The notes below the pieces were generated by a model. The model ran no database searches, had not been told where the DNA came from, and saw only the letters and a program-made list of their open reading frames with translations. Positions 12,001 to 16,398 of a stretch of 22,379 nucleotides of DNA are shown in pieces; the first letter of the stretch is position 1, and the number at the start of each line of letters is the position of its first letter. A program made the position numbers and the translations under genes. This DNA is from a virus, in IMG/VR virus record IMGVR_UViG_3300043470_000483, positions 1 to 22,379 of that record; one strand, 5' to 3'.

Positions 12001-12491
12001 TTTGCTTCGGGTTGAACAATAAAGTTTTCTGCATTGTATACTATATTAGAAGCAACTACTACACGCTCGGGTCCTTCCGGTAACCAATAGTATTGGTTAA
12101 AGTTAATGATTGTATCTAAATTAGTAAATGAATCCCATGAATAAAACTGACTATTGAATAGTCTATTGTTATCCGCAGTTAATCCACCTTCTAAACTCAA
12201 TGCATCTATAATTCCAGGATAACTAATGAAATCTTTTGCAGTGGAATTGTTTTCTTTTAAGAAAATAACACCTGGATCCAATTGATAATCAGTTCTTGTT
12301 TTAGTGGGTTCGGTTACATACCGATCGGTAGCATTAACACCATATCCAAATTTGCTACCAATATACCCTTGAATCCTTTTAATATTGGGTTGTGCTACCA
12401 ATTGATCTAGCGTTGCTGCTAAAAATTGTGCGTTGGTCTTGGTTTTAAATATTTCTGGAAGAAAATCTAATGTTCTAATTCTTGATGCCAT
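1..12491 (-). CDS. Giant multidomain baseplate/tail protein in the gp7 position (at least 4163 aa, C-terminus beyond window)
   Basis: The frame opens at ATG 12491, 23 nt after the gp6 stop, with AGAGA at 12505-12501 lying 9 nt upstream. It runs without a stop through base 1: 4163 full codons plus two bases. I checked the phase at the start, in the middle (around 9003 and 3003) and at the left edge, and it is the same throughout. Order of parts: N-terminal segment with LDFLPEIFKTKTNAQFLAAT (8-27); a beta-rich region with GGQYTFTV and FWIQGVPG (about 185-205); a repeated YYV module (about 648-728); a conserved-looking core with QRDWIVGDVGPAEFSYRRSS (near 1575); a CBM-like patch (about 1985-2030); an FG-GAP-like propeller region (about 2390-3115); NEVKPYHVVIKEFIF (about 3637-3651); GxGY repeats (about 3815-3865). 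Gene order 25-6-X matches T4 gp7 (1032 aa), suggesting a wedge protein fused to fibre-like modules. The role is inference; the coding call is firm. Confidence 0.93.
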   Translation of the reverse strand, partial: MASRIRTLDFLPEIFKTKTNAQFLAATLDQLVAQPNIKRIQGYIGSKFGYGVNATDRYVTEPTKTRTDYQLDPGVIFLKENNSTAKDFISYPGIIDALSLEGGLTADNNRLFNSQFYSWDSFTNLDTIINFNQYYWLPEGPERVVVASNIVYNAENFIVQPEANYYLISSESLATPSANPTLTLLRGGQYTFTVNQLTEFWIQGVPGVTGLSPTERNVQTRDVYGVINNGATNGVVTFSVPQKNALDDFIFPGDNTVGVVSTLPFDQVNGALVNDIGGIDGVTALAGLTVMFYNTGVPNESGYVDKFFDQTLYDENGGVNYNESIDYPGSSIFNNNYEGGYYTDVSATFYTISLLGDIDNPQIQLTATAAIPTNEKITATYGLEWANRNFYRSSIGVITLQPYNSAILDKLYYQDGTIPGRVGVINLIENNITNQINVETDILGQTTYTAKNGVVFTNGLKVIFQGDIYPESFNNVEFYVEGVGTAIELIPVTTLVSPGLFAAGSYIPYDTTPYDMSNYDSNLYIPINPDYITIARNSINRNAWSRSNRWFHIDVINATATYNNAPELVTEYTQLGNKAKRPIIEFYPNLKLFNSGAVGKNPIDFIDTKTTDAFTYVAGQPNYYPDTAGYTTASATIAPVTGAIIKTATATISLINQVVLDNTTGLHVNDTITFTGTAFGGISTSPTNNSNLYYVLEIVNSTNIIISATNQGTPVTVTSSSGSMSASVYPYSTTVTAPSTDVFGLFTIGQYITDSTGLLPSITFINNVSTVGSNTVITVSWYNQSIIAGTSIASVVTADTPLDNYSLFDGSRVVFAADTDDNVRNKIYISRFSTIQPGSIPVITLTEASDGLVLPNEQTAVYRGYNYQGKDFFFDGVDWINGQQKTQINQPPKFDIYDSNDISLGDPEIYVGTSFSGCTLFSYGIGSGSNDAVLGFPLRYSSVSNVGDISFDVTLNSDTFTYVRGLNAITENVNTGYVYNYAITSDNDPIIVRQLGWQTAVSPSVQYQIFEFDYDAVTNTTNTFTCDIAPIVTTPTLWPLIQVYINNIYVPDTDWQILDPLSTISTTITIPVIPTTNTVVQILILSDQVSKTAYFQTPINLNNNPLNAPITTANIGDIRGQYQSIFFNNPNTTGIVFGSNNYRDLGNLVPWGNRIIQNSASLVLPGTFLRNQDHNLFNSLLYNSRQYITFKTLLVDTVNNSDYSRILTPSQMLDAALDQINAANVESQSFFWSDMLPSKAPYISNTYSFANSLDISVYPLSHIYTFATANYDGILVYLTRNNVQTQLIKGIDYTVSIDSPSLTVIQALEANDQITVKEYNQTYGSYVPNTPTKLGLYPATIPSVTLDTAYSPATYFIVGHDGSFNKLYGSYDPTTDTLVDFRDQVLLEYETRVYNNLKLSETVPAGSYQGVIIPGFFRTTDYSTDEFLQIYSELFLNWVGQNRINYKTQFYNTNNKFTYNYRDSGNQINNQPIEQGYFRGAYLFFYDTSTPNETPWQMLGLANQPTWWTSRYGPAPYTSDNLVLWGDLETGTVWNDGTPFIKPSYARPGLSKIIPVDSNGDLLSPFDSLVGNYDQYLFQRDWIVGDVGPAEFSYRRSSTWPFDLMHILALTKPADFFNLGVDVDNYKYNVEFNQYLVNDRSHLVISDVPIYGAGTPATSYINWIVDYEKQVGIDATTNITTLLDNLDVRLVYRAAGFSDKNLLKFYVEKSSANSNNSSLLIPDESYGLLLYENQPFDRIIYSGVVIQITENGYKVFGNSQTNAYFKTLTPKFGGNIQTITVENLTVKVTDSFTSETQVIPYGTEFYNTQQVAQFLINYGEYLISQGVVYDEIENGIPIQWQQMISEFLYWAQTGWDLGSITTINPSANLITINKESRIVQPLTLSQKNFLLNQELYPISTSNLNITRDGTAFAAKTLNVGDAISYGQFNISNIENGIVFDNVTLFNDIIYNLVTGLRQYRISVNGSLTADWTGNIDAAGFILNQDNVKEWDNTIKYTAGSIVQYKNKYWSALRIIQPSILFKELDWKETSYDQIQTGLLPNSQTRSYESTLYYDVDKVNLENDADLLSFSLIGYRPRDYLALVDLTDVTQVNVYKNLIKNKGTLNAASAFKGTNLPQGGIDYTIYQNWAIKSGEFGGILNNNFIEFRLDQPKLVGNPSIVGLTSGISIDGVQQEVPLYSVFNYGRPITTVNILPTISNLQPSSLYPTAGYVNLNDVKMASYFYSGLPTAQNAAGTTIPISQFYVRDYVWLANYLSTWQVYTPASLGSVINAKNNLNNTVTITFSQSHNLTKYESFAIVNFNVAIDNYYIVAAVVDPFNVIINLSLNPQIKTINGQGVGFRLQSQRVATAPEIGTLPLLDNEFNKLKVWVDTNNDGSWAVYRKSLNYQYDKEIVNPASGTFGSAVAYTSSFGYLIGDSVTGEVYRYTYDAISDSYIPFQTITQTTSFGANISYVNNLFVISQPTGTPKVYVYQYINTIALNTLSLYQTIAAPGGVTTWGTSTALSGDQNWLYISDIDNNSVYAYRRAAYSVTSGNFVSGNTYTITSEGTTDFTLIGSSSNIVGTIFLATGAGTGTGTATNSTYEFAHVIDGDALSLTSAGDNFGYSISTDYFGDTVIIGTPQQDYDVDTQNYGYTYVFSRTVQNFESQSNSQAYVPITLSLAWTPITVTQTATATTASNNRITVSDSTGFTVGDPVVFSGTIISAGAIALNTVYYVLAKPTSTTFTISSTRNGSVIQLSDDTGTMTVTVQSTPLFVQVNGTSLADNYYAVIGSILNIYSGATPTLNAGDIINVSGSNFALAQTLTNEETPRVGVQFGLSTDTNTFANEILVGAPFELSAENYEGAVHRYTNGGERYGTIIGTTACNITTPRTILLNGYKVVLPIGNAATVATSINLLSLTNIQASAVNGNLVISLINVDLGIAGNKLTLTVLDSATLSEMGVELYKQTQKVYCPHVQGRTQFGTVVKFDKSNSGSFIASAPVGTRYSSTTFDFFDDEIDNDTVFDNNATQWVDTFTNAGAVYMFDYLAMYNENINNPGQFVYAQSTNAQDLDYGAQPYYGSALDFNNSRVTIGTPNFVPTVNTNGVFGQIVTYVSTASTPDWAVYRNSSPIVDVNGIFNIQLFSATTNQTLANLDYIDPLQGKLLGAVSENIDVVSNNDPAAYNSAGSTQGGKVWAADKIGSLWFNTSNTRFINYHQNDVEYNSQYWGRVFPGSNVTVYSWIASQSIPSQYAGTGTPYDVNSYSIRGVINAEGLITPIYYYWVRNTNIVFSSAGKTLADSTLESYISQPQQSGISYFTSLLPSVFGLYNCAEYINAKDTVLHIGYSETTNDDVAHNQYSLIRDGYPDDFLSGIPGSGAAYQNRAAVGITEPIGLYNRMLDSMCGVDNIGGVVPDPLLPKAVQTGILARPRQGFFYNRFGALANYLQYANTVLAQFPINELRNPRFLHRTGEFFDTRDYWNNINWWSIGYNDNTKSSIQVPVYADLSTLNVPNGTIVTVASNGAGNAETYIYSGAGIWTRIGLANGTIEFSSKLWDYAEAQLGFGDNFFDTTPYDEYPSEETRYIIRSLNEEIYTNELLVFRNKSLILLFEYIQSETIESQNYLTWLNKTSFIDVSHTIRELLPLEVFRSDNQLFLEGYLNEVKPYHVVIKEFIFRYTRTDIFEGDITDFDLPAQYNSTIEQFVTPELVYANPSGDNQYLPSDPIWQTAPYSQWFSNYGLSISGQDGYQISVLASYMSLNSTSCYVDNVNGFPVSGNIILGEEVMSYASKNLATSELSGISRGINGTTPTVHIPGEDIFINLPAVIVLDEGRGYVNPPRVTAYIDTSIYPAPRVIAQFEPVMSLGILIGVNVINPGEGYAVLPKIIIDPAFTVSVDSTQVNTVTNTIGITEPTLQTGDLVIYTVATNGTPILGLIPGQHYYVNLLEITPSPVFALYASYFAAINNHDRIILSSQGTGSQQFSVSAFASCVTSSTPTRENNIALRFDRTSYTSQVIDWVPSGFYGSFYAGTIDNSAQVSSSSITLESTIPPISQILASSHGVSFEVLNTTNQQTLTWSSRTRDTVQTYGPSTSYPNAIRINPSTGGADVAGEIGSTIGFYIGMPIKFVGSTIGTTLTNGVTYYVRSLIQLPNSTTSVLEDTGFTISETADNGNPGAVLVQNTATIV
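45..275 (-). repeat. Beta-rich YYV module, copy 4
   Basis: Residues about 4073-4149, the last part visible in the window, read STIGFYIGMPIKFVGSTIGT, a short loop, VTYYVRSLIQ, then GFTISETADNG. The layout matches the copies at 10310-10560 and 4230-4503. More copies may follow beyond the left edge. Confidence 0.45.
600..1285 (-). repeat. Gly-rich RG/GxGY repeats followed by YYV module copy 3
   Basis: Residues about 3736-3870 include NGFPVSGNIILGEEVMSYAS, ISRGINGT, then two matching units: DEGRGYVNPPRVTAYID and NPGEGYAVLPKIIIDP. The GxGY...P...I/V repeat is common in large phage appendage proteins. It is followed at about 3868-3964 by a more divergent copy of the YYV module (LQTGDLVIYTV, then HYYVNLLE). 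Confidence 0.45.
1490..1690 (-). other. EVKPYH segment of the giant protein
   Basis: Residues about 3600-3668 contain WLNKTSFIDVSHTIRELLPL then FLEGYLNEVKPYHVVIKEFI. This mostly helical, charged stretch contrasts with the surrounding Ser/Thr/Asn-rich beta sequence and looks conserved. Phrases of the form EVKPYHxxIxEF occur in other large phage tail proteins in my recollection. It may mark the end of the ancestral wedge part before the fibre-like C-terminal modules. Confidence 0.4.
4230..4503 (-). repeat. Beta-rich YYV module, copy 2
   Basis: Residues about 2663-2755 follow the same plan as the copy at 10310-10560: ITVSDSTGFTVGDPVVFSGT, a loop, VYYVLAKPTSTTFTIS, then IQLSDDTGTMTVTV. This is the most complete copy. 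It lies between two propeller blades, so it is an insertion in that region. Confidence 0.5.
4740..4905 (-). repeat. GTTDFT/GAGTGTGT module inserted in the propeller
   Basis: Residues about 2530-2585 read VSGNTYTITSEGTTDFTLIG then SSSNIVGTIFLATGAG and TGTGTA. This compact Gly/Thr-rich unit interrupts the spacing between propeller blades. I recall very similar phrases (YTIxxxGTTDFTxIGA...GTGTA) in many phage tail proteins, which would make it a mobile structural module; unverified here. The DNA for the Gly/Thr run includes a 10-nt palindrome at 4777-4786. Confidence 0.45.
6400..6532 (-). other. Carbohydrate-binding-like patch in the giant protein
   Basis: Residues about 1987-2030 read EWDNTIKYTAGSIVQYKNKY then WSALRIIQPS and LDWKET. 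The spacing W-x(5)-Y-x(2)-G-x(2)-V-x-Y-x(3)-Y-W-x-A...W resembles the short chitin-binding type CBM5/12 modules often carried by phage tail proteins. It is followed by a well-ordered segment with DVDKVNLENDADLLSFSLIG and YRPRDYLALVDL (about 2052-2085). A surface-glycan contact is possible but unproven. Confidence 0.4.
10310..10560 (-). repeat. Beta-rich YYV module, copy 1
   Basis: Residues about 648-728 of the giant protein show the pattern TGLHVNDTITFTGTAFGG, a short loop, LYYVLEIVNSTNIIIS, then a Thr/Ser/Gly-rich strand ending GSM. The same order of elements recurs at 4230-4503, 600-880 and 45-275. Copies are divergent at DNA level, so these are domain repeats and not recent duplications. 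Confidence 0.5.
10560..10584. repeat. 25-nt GC-rich perfect inverted repeat inside the giant gene
   Basis: The plus strand has tattgcgccggt, one central t, then accggcgcaata: two 12-nt arms that are exact reverse complements. It encodes part of TIAPVTGAII in the giant protein. It is clearly GC-richer than its surroundings. With only one central base it would form a hairpin only by opening several pairs, so a bound-protein site or chance are alternatives. Confidence 0.6.
12330..12470 (-). other. N-terminal conserved-looking segment of the giant protein
   Basis: Residues about 8-54 read LDFLPEIFKTKTNAQFLAAT, then LDQLVAQPNIKRIQGYIGSK and FGYG. The segment is helical, less repetitive and more information-rich than the rest, and is followed by RYVTEPTKTRTDYQLDPGV. 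In my recollection similar starts occur in very large structural proteins of environmental T4-like phages. It probably anchors the chain to the baseplate wedge; that part is inference. Confidence 0.45.
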
Positions 12492-12514
12492 ATTTATTAA
12501 TCTCTATACTATAC

Positions 12515-15500
12515 TTATGCTATCTGCAATTCGGCGGGTGTAAGTGCTGCTATCACAATTACATCATTTGATGTAGCTGCGTTAGCAAAGATTTCGTATG
12601 GCAAACATTTAATTTCATATAAATCTCCAAAATGTAGTGAGGGATCGTTGGGTACCAATACACAAGAACTTACTAAGTCACCTATGTTAGTGTGAATATA
12701 AGCACTTAATTCACTAAAATAGAAAGTGTCGCCGAAGTTCCAATTGTTAATATTAAAATACGTATTCATTTGTGTTAATACTGCACTACGAATTTCACTA
12801 TCGCTAGCATTAGTGTTAGAATTTTTAATAACTTTTATAGTTGCTCTTAATGCAGATGCTGCTTTAGGACCAAACAATGGCTTGAACACTACGCTGTTTA
12901 ATATTGCGCTGTCTGTTAACATTTTATAATCTTGTATCTGACTATATTCGTTGCTTAATTGATTAATAGTAGGTCTCAATGGCAAAGGCACAGTGTTTGT
13001 AGTGTCTTGAATCCAATTCTGATATTGAGTATAGTATGACTGTGTAACTACATACAAATCAATAATGTTTGTTGTAGCAGGATCAATACGTGTAGTATTA
13101 TTACTATTATGACGATATTGAAATTGCAATCCTTGGCGTCCAGGCTTCATGCTATATTGAGGTTGAACTACTAGTGTAAAAAATGGTGTTGATATCGTTG
13201 GATCTTGAACAGTTATATAGAACACGTTTTCAGAATATGCATAGAATAATTGACCAACAGGATATTCATATTTTACAATTTCAATTTGTGTAGTAGTTGA
13301 ATATTGATATGATACTATAGTAGAAGCTATCAAATCTTGCCGACTTAAATTTATAGCATCTTGAATTGTTTCAAAGAATGCATATACACCAATATTTGTA
13401 CTACCAGTAACATATCCAGTGATTTCATTAAAGAAATCAGGATTCTCTATAATACTTCTATTATTAACATCAATACTAGCAATCTCAACTTCAAAATCAT
13501 TTATGTAACCGTCACTTTCAACAGTCTGCCCAACTATACTAGTAGATATAGGATTACTTAGTGCGTAATTACTATTTGGTTGTGTATTGGTAACCAACAT
13601 TTTAACAAAGTCTTGAAGTATAATTCCAGAGAAGGGGTCATACACTAATTTACCTGCATCATATGTAAATCTAGTATCAGCAACACTACCAAAGTAATAT
13701 GCTAGTGAACGATATGTTACAGTGTATCTATTATAACCTACACTTTCAAAGTTTACAAAATAGTTAGATGAATTGTAAATGTCAATACTCCAACGATTTT
13801 GATTAACAGTCAGTGAATTGTTAAAGACTAATGAAAAGTTTTGTTGTAAATCTAATCTAACAATACATTCTTGTATGACACTATTGGGCAATGAGTTACT
13901 GAATGAAGGTATAACTGTTGTTAATATTGCTTCGGCTGGAACATAACCATTCAAAGTTATAGGACCTGACCCATTTGCAAATTGACCTATGCCATTATTG
14001 AATCCGTCACCAATTACATTTAATACTGTAGTCCAAATATATGTAGTGTTTGATGGACCTGCTACTCCACTTACTAATCTATTATTGCTATCAAAATAAT
14101 AACCCGACGGTGCTATAAATTTAAGCAATGCACCCGGTGTAATATACTTTGCGTTATATGTAGAATATGTTCCTACTGGGACTGGATTTTCCCCTCCGTT
14201 AGTGATGTTGTAAAAATACCCTGTTAAACTGTTAGCATCTACGGTACTAGTGTTCCAGTACAATGTCCCGTCACCCGATGCACTATCAATACTATATCTA
14301 GTATAATTTTGAATATAGTATTGTGATGATCTGTTGTCTTCTAAGATAGAAGCCAATGTTCCGGTCAAGAACGTAATAATATCGCCGGTGCTGGTTATAG
14401 TTAGCGTTGCATAGCCATTATTGTTGTCTAACCAAACACCGCCGTCATTTGCATAACTATTTGTGCTAGAGTATTTTCCAGTTGGATCAAGTAAGTCTAA
14501 ATTCTTACTCACCCCAACACTGCTGCGATTGATAGCTTTTGATTTTATGATTGAGCTATACAATGTATATGGAAAATTGTTATAGTCTTCACCATTGACC
14601 ATGCGATTTTGTGTGTAGTAACGACTTGGCGCACGTTGTTTAATGTTTGCTAATGATTCACGAACTTGTGCGTTTGACACTGGTACTTGCAATGACAACC
14701 CTACTGTTAGTGTTTCAATTCTGCCAACTCTACTCACATAATTAATTGATACTGATAGACCTTGTAATTCAGTAGGTTGAATAGTATAAGTTAATGCATT
14801 GCCTGCACGTACATATGCTCTGAACGTACCAACTGGGATTTGACTGAAAACCCCGTCACCAAATATATAACTAACTTGATCATTAAATCTGCTATTAACT
14901 GAGTAAATTTGTTTTACAGAACTTTCAGTTTGTAAGTATGCATCAGCGTAGATATTATCTACTATTTTCCATAATCCAAATGATCCATTAACTTGACTAA
15001 TCTGATACAACCAAGTATCAGTGTTATTAACACCTTGAATATCTCCAATATCAATTACTTGATTTGAAATTTGATTTTGTAGAGTAAAGTCAAAATTTGT
15101 CAATGTACCTTGCTTAAAGTAAAAGAAGAACCCTGTGTTTGGACTACCATATCCCAATTTATCATTGCGATATAGCATATTGAATGTATTCGTTGGTGCA
15201 GGAGGAATTTCATAAACATAATCTGTTCCAACTGTACTCACACTGCACAATTCAAAATTCATATTTAAACCGTTAACTAAAGTGCTAAACGGTACTACTG
15301 GCACTGTCCCTGCAGGAATCTGTAACGTGTATTCGTCTGTTTTTACTCCAAGAATTTGTGATGAGTTGGCTGGCAATCCAACACGTTGAGTATTGATTAA
15401 TGCCGCATTAATGATAGTATTATATTGTTCTAGCCAATTTGGGTTGGCAGGATCATTCCATAATACAGGAACATTTCCTAGATTAAACCCATTTAAATCT

Positions 15501-15889
15501 ATGATATTTTGAGTAGTACGAACACTTGTTACTTTCAAATAACCTTGTGCTTCTAAATTTCTTTTAGGAGTATAACTAACTAAGTTTGCTAACTTGATAA
15601 CACTATCTCTGCGTTCAGCCGTATCAATGAAATTTTCACGAGCATTTAAGTCATTACGGAAAGCAAGACCTTGTCCCATGAACGCCATAACATCAAGTAG
15701 GGCAATAAATTCTGAACTTTCAATATAATCATTGAATGTTTCAGGATAATATGCACGTAAGTAATCAATGAAACTTTTACGTAATGTTTCATAGTCGTAG
15801 CTACGAAAGTCGGCTTGGTTGAAGGTTTGGTAAATGGCTTTCCAGTCATTGACCCCGAATAATGCTGATTGTCTTGATGAGGTTGCCAT
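12515..15889 (-). CDS. gp6: gp6-like baseplate wedge protein, Baseplate_J type, enlarged (1124 aa)
   Basis: gp6 dimers join neighbouring wedges into the ring around the hub. The N-terminus is characteristic: YDYETLRKSFIDYLRAYYPE (32-51), YIESSEFIALLDVMAFMGQG (55-74), then RNDLNARENFIDTAERRDSV (78-97). The Baseplate_J core is at about 380-485, including RAPSRYYTQNRMVNGEDYN (about 416-434) and LDPTGKYSSTN. The C-terminal domain has AVLTQMNTYFNINNWNFGDT and FYFSELSAYIH near 1045-1075. T4 gp6 is 660 aa; here an extra ~450-residue beta-rich, Asn/Thr/Tyr-rich segment lies between the core and the C-terminal part. AGAGA at 15900-15896 lies 6 nt before the ATG. A second ATG-starting frame within the gene (15849-15646) is a shadow. 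The family call is firm, and the inserted segment has no recognised fold. Confidence 0.95.
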   Translation of the reverse strand: MATSSRQSALFGVNDWKAIYQTFNQADFRSYDYETLRKSFIDYLRAYYPETFNDYIESSEFIALLDVMAFMGQGLAFRNDLNARENFIDTAERRDSVIKLANLVSYTPKRNLEAQGYLKVTSVRTTQNIIDLNGFNLGNVPVLWNDPANPNWLEQYNTIINAALINTQRVGLPANSSQILGVKTDEYTLQIPAGTVPVVPFSTLVNGLNMNFELCSVSTVGTDYVYEIPPAPTNTFNMLYRNDKLGYGSPNTGFFFYFKQGTLTNFDFTLQNQISNQVIDIGDIQGVNNTDTWLYQISQVNGSFGLWKIVDNIYADAYLQTESSVKQIYSVNSRFNDQVSYIFGDGVFSQIPVGTFRAYVRAGNALTYTIQPTELQGLSVSINYVSRVGRIETLTVGLSLQVPVSNAQVRESLANIKQRAPSRYYTQNRMVNGEDYNNFPYTLYSSIIKSKAINRSSVGVSKNLDLLDPTGKYSSTNSYANDGGVWLDNNNGYATLTITSTGDIITFLTGTLASILEDNRSSQYYIQNYTRYSIDSASGDGTLYWNTSTVDANSLTGYFYNITNGGENPVPVGTYSTYNAKYITPGALLKFIAPSGYYFDSNNRLVSGVAGPSNTTYIWTTVLNVIGDGFNNGIGQFANGSGPITLNGYVPAEAILTTVIPSFSNSLPNSVIQECIVRLDLQQNFSLVFNNSLTVNQNRWSIDIYNSSNYFVNFESVGYNRYTVTYRSLAYYFGSVADTRFTYDAGKLVYDPFSGIILQDFVKMLVTNTQPNSNYALSNPISTSIVGQTVESDGYINDFEVEIASIDVNNRSIIENPDFFNEITGYVTGSTNIGVYAFFETIQDAINLSRQDLIASTIVSYQYSTTTQIEIVKYEYPVGQLFYAYSENVFYITVQDPTISTPFFTLVVQPQYSMKPGRQGLQFQYRHNSNNTTRIDPATTNIIDLYVVTQSYYTQYQNWIQDTTNTVPLPLRPTINQLSNEYSQIQDYKMLTDSAILNSVVFKPLFGPKAASALRATIKVIKNSNTNASDSEIRSAVLTQMNTYFNINNWNFGDTFYFSELSAYIHTNIGDLVSSCVLVPNDPSLHFGDLYEIKCLPYEIFANAATSNDVIVIAALTPAELQIA

Positions 15890-15906
15890 AGTTATTCTCT
15901 TTTAAG

Positions 15907-15914
15907 TATTTATC
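15907..15914 (-). promoter_or_regulatory. Candidate T4-type late promoter upstream of gp6
   Basis: The minus strand reads GATAAATA at 15914-15907, seven of eight matches to the T4 late promoter TATAAATA and a full match to the looser NATAAATA form reported for T4-like cyanophages. It ends 17 nt before the gp6 ATG and lies in the only gap over 25 nt between genes here, so a short leader containing the AGAGA ribosome site would result. AT-rich DNA yields such words by chance, so the location is the main support. Confidence 0.35.
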
Positions 15915-15941
15915 ATACCTAATAAACTAGGTTTTTTAGCT

Positions 15942-16391
15942 TTATTGTAAAACTGCTATATTAGTAGCACTATTAAAGAATACGCTTAATAGATTAGCTT
16001 GATTGAACGGAGATACAGCCATTTCAACTTCTAGCAATATGCCGTTTTCTTGTGGAAATGCACGAACAGTGTTTAATATAAGTCTGGGATCTTGACTGGC
16101 TACTCTGCGTATTTCGTTTTCTAATTGAAATTGCACATCTGCGGTGTTTGGTTCAAATACAAAACTCCAAAGGGTAGTTCCATAGCTAGGATTTCCCACC
16201 TTCTCCCCTTGACGAATATTTAATGCATTGATTAAATCTTGTATAACCAATGGTGCATCAACTAATCCAAATTGGCTCCCTACTTTATATGGGTTAATTA
16301 CCGATCCTGTACCAGCTGCCGGACCAGTGGGAAGGTTCGTAGAACGCGGTGTGTAAGCATTTATAGTGCTGAATCCAATGTATGAGGGCAT
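15942..16391 (-). CDS. gp25: gp25 baseplate wedge protein (149 aa)
   Basis: gp25 is a small wedge subunit that links wedges to the sheath and hub and is conserved across contractile injection systems (T4 gp25, 132 aa; P2 gpW-like family). The family signature is clear at residues 60-83: RQGEKVGNPSYGTTLW then SFVFEPNT. It is followed by the helix FQLENEIRRVASQDPRL (88-104) and a terminal beta strand with LLEVEMAVSPF. The first ~40 residues (TPRSTNLPTGPAAGTGS) are a low-complexity extension that accounts for the slightly larger size. No good Shine-Dalgarno is seen, and the start is 7 nt after the stop of the 461-aa gene, so re-initiation is likely. The family was once called lysozyme-like, but a structural role is now accepted. 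Confidence 0.95.
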   Translation of the reverse strand: MPSYIGFSTINAYTPRSTNLPTGPAAGTGSVINPYKVGSQFGLVDAPLVIQDLINALNIRQGEKVGNPSYGTTLWSFVFEPNTADVQFQLENEIRRVASQDPRLILNTVRAFPQENGILLEVEMAVSPFNQANLLSVFFNSATNIAVLQ

Positions 16392-16398
16392 GATGTAT

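Noticed and set aside
12488-12496. AATAAATA word at the start of the giant gene (minus strand)
   Set aside because: It overlaps the ATG, so a late promoter here would start transcription inside the gene. It is probably chance in AT-rich DNA.
15917-15937. Terminator-like stem (ACCTA...TAGGT) followed by six T on the plus strand
   Set aside because: The stem has only 5 pairs and the T run is on the wrong side for the minus-strand genes. No plus-strand gene ends here.
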